5,577 bases of DNA. Source: Deltaproteobacteria bacterium. GTDB taxonomy: Bacteria; Bdellovibrionota; JACOXK01; 2-02-FULL-40-11. Shown here in pieces: positions 1-5,577 of this stretch. Position 1 is the first letter of the stretch; every line of letters starts with the position of its first letter. The position numbers and the translations under genes were made by a program. Location of the stretch: contig JACPST010000064.1 in NCBI GenBank assembly GCA_016193165.1, positions 1 to 5,577 on the forward strand, written 5' to 3'. Under the pieces are notes generated by a model. It was not told the DNA's origin. It saw nothing but the letters and a program-made list of their open reading frames with translations, and searched no databases.

Positions 1-1
1 G

Positions 2-3000
2 CAGATCCGAGACAGCCTGCATAGCCTTCTTCTTAAAACAAAAAATCCCAATACCTTAGGTGTTCAAGCGCTTTCTCCTCAGGAATTTAAACGCGAGTTG
101 GAAAATACAGAAGCTCGTTTGGGTGCGTGGAAAGATGAACTTTTCTCTGTGGTCAATGGCGCGTTTTCTGCGGAACAAAAAGCAAAAATTATTGCCTTTT
201 ATTTTACGCAATGCTCCTTTCTTGTTCAGGTTCGTGTTTTAGGAGGAGAAAAAACTTTTCCTGTCGATGAAACATGGCGAAAGAAGTTTTCTTTTCCTAT
301 AACTGTTCAAACCCTCCATGAGCTTTCTGGGGATTCTCCCTTAAATTTAGTGACGGCTTTAGAGTCCCCTGTGATTTTGGGTGTAGAGCTTAAGACCTTA
401 AAAAACATGGAACTATCAACCGTAGTGCCTCTTGAGCTAAGTTTCCTTCACATTCAAGCCATGCGCCAAATGGCGCTTTCAAATGAAGTGACTCCTCAAT
501 CTTACTTTTCATTGGTGCAATCTCTCATGGTGGGGTGGCTTTTAGAATCTTTGGATAAAACTCAGGTGTTTATGAGAGGGAAAAAACGAGAGGTTGTGTC
601 GAACACTTTGGTGTCAGACACCTTGGTGCCAGACACTTTTTTAAGCAGTTTTGGTGAAATTAAAAAAAATCTAAAGCTCAAAAAAGAAATAATTCGAGAA
701 AAAGAGGGTCGAGAGCTTTTGATTCAAAATGTGCCAGAAATCTCCATCTTTTTTGCGGACGATCCTTGGATTCAAAAACTGATCTCTCTTCTTTTGGCTC
801 CAGAATTTCATGAAGAGTATTTTAAAATTTATAAAGAGGGATTTCAAAAGAGTGAGCCTGTGGATGTGAAAGAAGCCTTTGCAATGATGGCTCGCGCCTA
901 TCCCTTACCTATAGGACATTTGAGTCTAGAAGAAAAAAGCGCGCTCCTTCGAAAGTGGTATACACAAGCCAGATTTTCTGTGGTTTTGGCCATGATGCCA
1001 GAGTCCAAAGATTGGACAGAGGAAACCAAAACCGCCACACTTGATCTCCTTCAAGAGCGTCTGGGTGACTATGAGGCTCTTTTACCTGCCGAGCCTTTTA
1101 AAATATGGGCAGAGGCTTCAGAACAAAGTGAAGCGCAACAAGAAGCTTTTCGGCTTCAATATGTTTTATCCCTCATAGAGCTTTCCAAAAAACTTCAAAA
1201 TCAAATGACTTTGCCCAAAGAGGAGCTCCCCTTAGATTTGATTACGTTAGATTTAGCCTTAGAAAAAGATTTTTTAATAATGGGGATTGAGCCGGCCACA
1301 CTTCAAAGAAAAATGGCTGTGGTGCAACAGTCTAGTTTTGAAGAAGCAAAGAAAACATATCAAGCCCTTTTGGCGGAGCTTAAAGAAAGTATTCAAAATA
1401 CTCCTAAACCCCAAGGTCAATCCTTGTCTCAGATTGTTCAGGCCAAAGTGTATGAAAAATTAGAAAAAGAACTCAAGGAATTTTTGAAGGTGGGCGAGTG
1501 GTTTTTTGGAGATCCTTCGGCTTTGCTGACAGATGCGCAAAAAGAATCTTATCGAGAAATGGCAAAAGTAAGAATGATGGGAGAGCATTATATTCTTACT
1601 ATGGTGGGAGGGCTTGAAGAGACACCTCTTTATGAAAGATTAGCACATCTCAACCCAGAGAGATCTAGTGATTTAGCATTGGCCAGCGCATGGATTGACG
1701 AGGCATTAACAAAAATTGAAGAAGAAACGGTAGAAAAAATCAATACGGTAGTACAAGCAAAATCCATTGAAGAGATTCAAACCATTGTTGTCAAATCGCC
1801 CCTTCTTCATGTGATGATTTCTCAATATCCTGCTTTTAAAGGGTATCATGAGAAGCTGAAGAAGAAAGTCCTTTCTCCTAATTTTGCTGAGATGAGCTGG
1901 GATGAACTTTTTCACCGAACAACGTATCCAGGATTTACGTTTTTGCTTCTTCACTGGGTGGCCAAATTTGTCCCCGGGGTCCGGACCCACCCTTTGATGA
2001 GAGCGATAGATGCCGCTATCGGCCCTTATCTTTCTTATTTTTTAATCACGTCTTTTTCGATGGTGGGTGTGGATGCTGTTTGGCAATACGAACGCATTGA
2101 AGACAAAGAAGAGGATATTGAGATTTTACGCGACTATTTGGAAACTTCTGCGGCCGACGATTCCTTTGCAGATCTTTTAACTGTGACGCGAGCTCAAGAA
2201 GAAAGAGAGATAGTGTGGTCTCAGTGGAAGATGCAACGGGCATTTGAGGTGGCATTTTTAGTTGGGATTCCTGTCTTAGCGCGGTCGGCAAAGGGCATGA
2301 TGGGTGCGGCGCGAGATCGTTATTATGAAAGACTTTTCGAGAGAGTAGGGTTTAGCGAAGGGCGATTTAGTTGGAATGAATTTGATATTCGACAAATGTC
2401 TAAGGCAACCTGTGAGCGCATTAAACAAGAGCGTCCTTCAAACAAAAAACTTCAAGAATGGCTCACTGCCCAAGTTGAAGGGGCAGAGCAAAAACTATTA
2501 AGGATTATTCAAAGAGCTGAAAAATCCATGCAGAGAAAAAATAGACATTTTCAAGAAGAATTTGAAGCACTTCGCTTGGAAGAAGGACAATGGGATCCTG
2601 TAGCCATTTTAAGTTCTTTGGAAAGAATAAAACTGCTTCATCAAGAAAAACTGATTTCTCAAGAAGCTCTAGATAACGCCATTCGTGCAGCGCAAGAGCT
2701 TTTAAGAGAAGTAAGAATTCCTTTTATGGGACTCAATCCCAAAGCTCCGACGGCAGACTTACAACGAAGACTTATTTTTGTGAGAAATATGTCTGGCACC
2801 ACGGTGTCTGACACCACAATGCGGATTTGGGTGGATGAGGCTGCACAATATGGAGACGGAGAAGCTTCTATTTTAGATCCTGTTTTAGAGCGCAACATTC
2901 AAATGATAAAGGATGCTGAGGGGCATGAAATTGAGCTCATTAGCTTTAAAAGAGTGTCTCCGTATGTGGCGAGAAAGGGGTGGCCACCTTTTAGAGGAAA

Positions 3001-3007
3001 ACCATGA
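2..3007 (+). CDS. Large helical membrane-associated protein of unknown function, 5'-partial
   Basis: The reading frame is open from base 2 to the TGA at 3005-3007, giving 1001 residues, and the true start lies left of the window. A TTG at 98 could be taken as a start, but coding continues upstream without a stop (QIRDSLHSLL... onward), so I reject it. Residues are numbered from the codon at base 2. The protein is mostly charged and probably helical. Hydrophobic segments lie at about 644-659, 671-694 and 747-760, the last two separated by about 50 acidic residues, suggesting a membrane hairpin. Residues 797-907 are rich in Lys, Glu, Gln and Leu and may form coiled coil. Two stretches, near 199-213 (VSNTLVSDTLVPDTF) and 930-940 (MSGTTVSDTTM), are encoded by palindromic repeats and look like insertions. 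The stop overlaps the start of the next gene, so the two are co-translated. I recognise no domain or catalytic motif. Coding status is certain; function is unknown. Confidence 0.93.
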   Translation, partial: QIRDSLHSLLLKTKNPNTLGVQALSPQEFKRELENTEARLGAWKDELFSVVNGAFSAEQKAKIIAFYFTQCSFLVQVRVLGGEKTFPVDETWRKKFSFPITVQTLHELSGDSPLNLVTALESPVILGVELKTLKNMELSTVVPLELSFLHIQAMRQMALSNEVTPQSYFSLVQSLMVGWLLESLDKTQVFMRGKKREVVSNTLVSDTLVPDTFLSSFGEIKKNLKLKKEIIREKEGRELLIQNVPEISIFFADDPWIQKLISLLLAPEFHEEYFKIYKEGFQKSEPVDVKEAFAMMARAYPLPIGHLSLEEKSALLRKWYTQARFSVVLAMMPESKDWTEETKTATLDLLQERLGDYEALLPAEPFKIWAEASEQSEAQQEAFRLQYVLSLIELSKKLQNQMTLPKEELPLDLITLDLALEKDFLIMGIEPATLQRKMAVVQQSSFEEAKKTYQALLAELKESIQNTPKPQGQSLSQIVQAKVYEKLEKELKEFLKVGEWFFGDPSALLTDAQKESYREMAKVRMMGEHYILTMVGGLEETPLYERLAHLNPERSSDLALASAWIDEALTKIEEETVEKINTVVQAKSIEEIQTIVVKSPLLHVMISQYPAFKGYHEKLKKKVLSPNFAEMSWDELFHRTTYPGFTFLLLHWVAKFVPGVRTHPLMRAIDAAIGPYLSYFLITSFSMVGVDAVWQYERIEDKEEDIEILRDYLETSAADDSFADLLTVTRAQEEREIVWSQWKMQRAFEVAFLVGIPVLARSAKGMMGAARDRYYERLFERVGFSEGRFSWNEFDIRQMSKATCERIKQERPSNKKLQEWLTAQVEGAEQKLLRIIQRAEKSMQRKNRHFQEEFEALRLEEGQWDPVAILSSLERIKLLHQEKLISQEALDNAIRAAQELLREVRIPFMGLNPKAPTADLQRRLIFVRNMSGTTVSDTTMRIWVDEAAQYGDGEASILDPVLERNIQMIKDAEGHEIELISFKRVSPYVARKGWPPFRGKP
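596..636 (+). repeat. In-frame palindromic repeat, copy A (three 15-base units)
   Basis: Three related 11-base imperfect palindromes start at 596, 611 and 626, exactly 15 bases apart: gtgtcgaacac, gtgtcagacac and gtgccagacac, joined by tttg/cttg-type spacers. The middle one extends to a perfect inverted repeat, GGTGTCAGACACC (610-622), with 6-base arms around one A. The 15-base period equals five codons, so the host gene reads VSNTL-VSDTL-VPDTF. Bases 609-636 match the reverse complement of 2789-2816 at 26 of 28 positions. The form is that of a dispersed REP-type element tolerated inside a gene; its mobility is inferred, not seen. Confidence 0.85.
1972..1988. repeat. GC-rich overlapping palindromes inside the long gene
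   Basis: CCCCGGGG (1972-1979) overlaps the perfect 12-base palindrome GGGTCCGGACCC (1977-1988), making a short GC block in an otherwise AT-leaning gene. It encodes part of VPGVRTHP, directly between two hydrophobic segments of the protein. It could be a worn palindromic element like the others in this window, or simply Pro/Gly/Arg codons. There is only one copy here, so the element interpretation is weak. Confidence 0.3.
2789..2816 (-). repeat. In-frame palindromic repeat, copy B (inverted relative to copy A)
   Basis: Two 15-base-spaced units are present: atgtctggcac (2789-2799) and gtgtctgacac (2804-2814), the latter within the perfect inverted repeat GGTGTCTGACACC (2803-2815). The reverse complement of the whole stretch equals 609-636 at 26 of 28 bases. 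It shares the off-palindrome variant GTGCCAGACA of copy A's last unit, which points to common descent of a composite element rather than chance palindromes. In the host gene it is read from the opposite strand as MSGTTVSDTT, still without a stop. Confidence 0.83.
2993..2998 (+). promoter_or_regulatory. Ribosome binding site of the second gene
   Basis: AGAGGA lies five bases before the ATG at 3004, inside the last codons of the upstream gene. It is a good Shine-Dalgarno match at normal spacing, so the second gene can both recruit ribosomes itself and receive those terminating at the overlapping TGA (3005-3007). It fixes the start at 3004, which is also directly followed by a signal peptide. 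Confidence 0.75.
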
Positions 3008-4260
3008 AAAAAATATTCTTTGTTGTTTTAATCTTATTTTCTTTGGGGCAAGAAAAAGTCTCCTTAGCGTTCTCGGGTGCTGATTTTTCTGAAGAAGCTT
3101 TGAATGAGTCTATAGAAGAGTATATTCAGTTCTTTGAAGAGTGGACAAAACCCGCTGAGGCTCCTGAGCCGCCCTCTGCGACAGAAGAAGAAGAGGCTGG
3201 GCCTTCTTTAGAAAAGCAAATGATGCTTTCTCGTCGGGCGCAAGCGCTCTCTCAAGCAGTGGTCGATATTGGAAATGAAGCCTATAATATATTTTTGTTG
3301 CAACTGATGAGGCGATATTTGGAAGAAGAAAAAAATCGTGAGCCCATTCAAATTCTCGTCGATGAGTTAATCAAAGTTGTTCAACCAGAACTCGAAGAAA
3401 GAGAGAACCATCGGGTGTGGAAGTCCGCCATTCAAGGAGGCTCTGATGGATTTTATGTATTGGCAACGCTAGAAGTTTTAAATGCCGTAGGTAAGAAAAC
3501 AAAACCTTTTGAAAGGCTTTCTAATTTTATTCAAAAAATGCACGCAGGACAGCCCGCGTCTGTTGTGATCAGCGAAGCAACAGAGGTTGTGGTGAGGGGA
3601 GGGGCTGCAGGCGGGGTTCATTTGCCCGTACGCATAGGGGAAGTGGCCGCAAAAGCAACTTCAAGAGGAAGTTTTTTAAAAGGACTTCTTTCTTTTAGGC
3701 CTTCTCCGATGCAAGTCGAAAGATGGCTTGGAAAACCGGGGCTTCCCCGCATGGGACGAGCCATTGCTCTAGGTGTTTTGTTGGTCATGCTTTATGATGG
3801 CTATAAGTATCATTTTCGTTTCCAAAAATTAGATCCTTCTTTACTTTTTGAGCTGATTCAAACACTGTCTATTTTAGATTTGGCGGTTCGCGTGATAGAG
3901 TTTAGGGAAACATTTGATACTCAGAATGAAACACTATCCGTCGATCAAAAGTTTGAATTTTTAAAAACATGCCAAGCGACTCAAAAGCTTTTAGAAAGTG
4001 AACTCAAACAGCTTGAAACCACAGCGCCTCAATTTTTAGCCAATGTGCCTTTTGACGAAGCTTCCTTTCAAAGGGGGCAAGAGAGTCCTTTAAGCCTATT
4101 TTTAGATTCTTTTTATGAAGCGCATCCCCAACTTCAAAAAGTTTTTGAAGAAAAAGAAGTTTCTCGTGTAAGTCTTTCTCCCATTGAGCTTATGCTTCAA
4201 GGAACTGCCATTCAGCAAAGTCGGTTAGCAGAAAAAATCATGCGAGAAGCTCTAAAATAA
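3004..4260 (+). CDS. Exported protein of unknown function, coupled to the upstream long gene
   Basis: This 418-residue protein starts at ATG 3004, chosen because AGAGGA sits just upstream and because the N-terminus (MKKIFFVVLILFSLG) is a typical Sec signal peptide. Cleavage probably falls after Ser-Leu-Ala at residue 22. There is no lipobox Cys, so it is not a lipoprotein. The mature part begins with an acidic, Pro/Glu-rich stretch (about 45-68), then helical sequence, a Gly/Ala/Val-rich patch (195-215) and one hydrophobic segment near 252-266 that may anchor it in the membrane. The C-terminal 100 residues are Gln/Glu/Leu-rich and probably helical. Its ATG overlaps the stop of the upstream gene (ATGA), implying one transcript and linked amounts of both proteins. 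Its TAA stop is the first codon of a palindromic element. I do not recognise the family; an envelope role with the upstream protein is inferred from export and coupling. Confidence 0.92.
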   Translation: MKKIFFVVLILFSLGQEKVSLAFSGADFSEEALNESIEEYIQFFEEWTKPAEAPEPPSATEEEEAGPSLEKQMMLSRRAQALSQAVVDIGNEAYNIFLLQLMRRYLEEEKNREPIQILVDELIKVVQPELEERENHRVWKSAIQGGSDGFYVLATLEVLNAVGKKTKPFERLSNFIQKMHAGQPASVVISEATEVVVRGGAAGGVHLPVRIGEVAAKATSRGSFLKGLLSFRPSPMQVERWLGKPGLPRMGRAIALGVLLVMLYDGYKYHFRFQKLDPSLLFELIQTLSILDLAVRVIEFRETFDTQNETLSVDQKFEFLKTCQATQKLLESELKQLETTAPQFLANVPFDEASFQRGQESPLSLFLDSFYEAHPQLQKVFEEKEVSRVSLSPIELMLQGTAIQQSRLAEKIMREALK

Positions 4261-4280
4261 ATAGGGACAGTCCCTATTTA
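4258..4280. repeat. Palindromic element at the convergent gene junction, possible bidirectional terminator
   Basis: A perfect inverted repeat has 11-base arms, TAAATAGGGAC (4258-4268) and GTCCCTATTTA (4270-4280), around a single A at 4269. As RNA it would form a stem of about 10 pairs with a CAG loop. The left arm begins with the TAA stop of the + strand gene, and the stop of the convergent gene is 13 bases beyond the right arm. On the - strand four T follow the stem (complement of 4254-4257), while the + strand side continues AT-rich without a clean U-run. It could therefore end both transcripts, weakly. Its single-base-centre architecture also resembles the repeats inside the long gene, so it may be a dispersed element used as a terminator. 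Confidence 0.7.
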
Positions 4281-4293
4281 AATTGATTGTTAA

Positions 4294-5577
4294 TTATTTA
4301 ACTTCAGCAGGTCTGAGCTGGCTTAAGCATTGGCGTAAATAAAAGCGGGAGGGTTGATGAGAAGGATTGTAAACCAGCGCTTTTTTAAAGTCTTCAATAG
4401 CCGCTTCACATCGTTTATGCGCGACATGAATCATCCCTCGAACAAAATAAATAAACGCGTCCTCTGGTGCGATTTTAATCCAAGACAAGGTGATATCCCA
4501 AGCTTTTTGAAATTTTCGTTGATTTAAATAATAAAATGCCAAATTATGGTATGCTGAACTATCGCTGGGATTAAGTTTGATGGCATCCAAACATAATACA
4601 ATAGCTTCATTGACTTTTCCTTCTTTAAAGTAAAATCGTGATAAATTTATTTTTGCGTTGGCATAAGGTGGATAAGCTCGCGCCAAAAATTCATACTCTT
4701 CTTTGGCTTTTTCAACGTACCCCGCTTTTTCATAAGCAAAAGCCAAATGACTTCTGGGGCGAGGTTTGAAAGGTGATTTTTGGACGCTGTCTTTCCAGAT
4801 TTGAATATCCTCTTGATACATCTGGGCGCGTTGGGTAGTTAAAATACCAAGATAAACAATGTAAAATGTTAAAGCCGACAAAACGAAAACAGGTTTTAAA
4901 GATATTTTTTGAATAAACCACCCTAATCCAATCAAGAGTCCTATGGAAGCGACATACAGGGCTCTGTCTGCTACAAAATCGACATTAGGAATTATAGAAT
5001 TACGTATGCTTAAAGCCAAAAAAAACCAAAATAAACCAAAGCAAAGTATCTTTTCTTTTTTTCTTACCCCCCAGATTAAACACAAAAGCCCTAAAATAAA
5101 CACCGATGAAAATAATGTCTGCCATTCAAAAAAATGTGTTGTCAGCGCGAAATCATGATCTAAATTTAAGTTGAGTGGATAAATAAATAGCCCCATATAA
5201 AATACAATCACCTTAAACTGTGTCCACACAAAGGGAAGCCATGCAAGCGTATCCATCCCCCATGTCCCCTCATGTGGATTGTGGCTGACAATGAGAAACA
5301 AAATTGGGATCACAAGCGCGAGCAATACATAGCCTATATGCTGCCTTTGAGGCGCTCTTTGATTGTGAAAGATAAAATCATAGCCAAATATAATAAAAGG
5401 AAAAATGATTGCCGATTCTTTGCACAGACAGGCGCAAAAAAATGAAATATAGGATCCCAGCAGCAATCCTTTTTTGTTGAGATCGATTGCGCGTTTCGCG
5501 CGCCAAGCGACATAAAACAAAAGACTACCCAGCATAAAAAACAACAGGAGTGATTCAGAACGATTCACGGTGTATAA
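4294..5577 (-). CDS. TMTC-like (GT-C type) multi-spanning membrane protein with C-terminal TPRs, 5'-partial
   Basis: The frame is open from the right window edge to the TAA at 4296-4294, giving 427 residues. A GTG at 5568-5566 could serve as a start, but Leu-Tyr-Thr precede it in frame, and the sequence TVNRSESLLLFF corresponds to the middle of the family's N-terminal region, so the start lies outside. Residues are numbered from the window edge. About nine hydrophobic segments lie between 9 and 246. Family-like motifs are CLCKESAIIFPF (about 50-61), FIYPLNLNLDHDF (131-143) and DRALYVASIG (204-213, compare the usual E/DRYLY or EHRLYLP form). Four tetratricopeptide repeats follow at about 271-303, 305-337, 339-371 and 373-405, each ending near a Pro. 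Relatives are membrane glycosyltransferase-like proteins (eukaryotic TMTC enzymes transfer mannose from a lipid carrier to protein), with TPRs binding partners. The acceptor is unknown here, and the N-terminal acidic catalytic motif lies beyond the window. The gene converges on the coupled pair and need not be related to it. Confidence 0.88.
   Translation of the reverse strand, partial: LYTVNRSESLLLFFMLGSLLFYVAWRAKRAIDLNKKGLLLGSYISFFCACLCKESAIIFPFIIFGYDFIFHNQRAPQRQHIGYVLLALVIPILFLIVSHNPHEGTWGMDTLAWLPFVWTQFKVIVFYMGLFIYPLNLNLDHDFALTTHFFEWQTLFSSVFILGLLCLIWGVRKKEKILCFGLFWFFLALSIRNSIIPNVDFVADRALYVASIGLLIGLGWFIQKISLKPVFVLSALTFYIVYLGILTTQRAQMYQEDIQIWKDSVQKSPFKPRPRSHLAFAYEKAGYVEKAKEEYEFLARAYPPYANAKINLSRFYFKEGKVNEAIVLCLDAIKLNPSDSSAYHNLAFYYLNQRKFQKAWDITLSWIKIAPEDAFIYFVRGMIHVAHKRCEAAIEDFKKALVYNPSHQPSRFYLRQCLSQLRPAEVK

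Noticed and set aside
98..100. TTG as start codon of the long gene
   Set aside because: The frame continues upstream without a stop to base 2 with ordinary coding sequence, and no good ribosome binding site precedes the TTG. The gene is cut by the window edge.
596..636. CRISPR-like array
   Set aside because: The units are 11 bases with 4-base spacers, inside a coding frame, far too short for CRISPR repeats and spacers.
1706..2291. Two - strand open stretches and, at 60-242, a + strand stretch overlapping the long gene
   Set aside because: They overlap a much longer frame with clear coding character, lack ribosome binding sites and give low-complexity or unlikely proteins. They are shadows.
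2659..2898. Short - strand reading frame containing VVSDTVVPDIF
   Set aside because: It lies wholly within the long + strand gene, and its only notable part is the inverted palindromic repeat read from the other strand. It was useful for spotting the repeat, but there is no sign of a gene.
2012..3900. Possible distant similarity between the hydrophobic regions of the two coupled proteins, suggesting duplication
   Set aside because: The shared pattern (PLMRAI... and PRMGRAI..., EEREIVW and EERENHRVW) is short and in a different order in the two proteins. It is not convincing without a profile comparison.
4132..4150. Perfect inverted repeat CTTCAAAAA-G-TTTTTGAAG in the exported-protein gene
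   Set aside because: It is A/T-run based, encodes ordinary QLQKVFEE helical sequence and shares no core with the other palindromes. It is plausible by chance in this composition.
4730..5158. Open stretches on either strand inside the membrane TPR gene
   Set aside because: The membrane protein frame explains this region fully, and the alternatives have no plausible start signals or protein features.
5566..5568. GTG as start codon of the - strand membrane protein
   Set aside because: The frame is open to the window edge, and the sequence around it matches the inside of the family's N-terminal membrane region rather than a protein start.

Overview
The window carries three protein-coding genes and almost no non-coding DNA. 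No RNA gene, CRISPR array, insertion sequence or recognisable replication or integration site is visible. The sequence is moderately AT-rich (about 40% G+C by eye). It shows a bacterial-type ribosome binding site, a Sec signal peptide and a stop/start overlap, so it is bacterial and probably diderm. Nothing allows a firm taxonomic call. Large helical hypothetical proteins, a TPR-bearing TMTC-like membrane protein and short palindromic repeats inside genes would all fit poorly characterised groups such as Bdellovibrionota or Omnitrophota, but that is only an impression.

Left to middle (2-4260, + strand): a very long gene, open at the left window edge with at least 1001 codons, runs into a second gene of 418 codons through an ATGA overlap (start 3004, stop ending at 3007). 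The two form a translationally coupled pair. The first product is a large, mostly helical protein with a cluster of hydrophobic segments near residues 644-760 and a helical, charged C-terminal part. The second is a Sec-exported protein with one internal hydrophobic segment. I recognise neither family. Their coupling suggests they act together at the cell envelope, but no function can be assigned.

Right (4294-5577, - strand): a convergent gene, cut by the right window edge, encodes a multi-spanning membrane protein ending in about four tetratricopeptide repeats. It resembles the TMTC / GT-C-like membrane TPR family, usually linked to lipid-linked sugar transfer onto proteins or other envelope acceptors.

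The most unusual content is a set of short palindromic elements. A composite element built from 15-base units with a GGTGTCAGACACC core occurs twice inside the long gene, in opposite orientations 2.2 kb apart (26 of 28 bases identical), and both copies are read in frame. A different palindrome with 11-base arms around a single A starts exactly on the stop codon of the second gene and fills most of the junction with the convergent gene. A third, GC-rich palindrome lies in the long gene next to its membrane segments. The first two look like dispersed REP-type repeats, one family tolerated as protein-coding insertions and the other sitting at a gene end.
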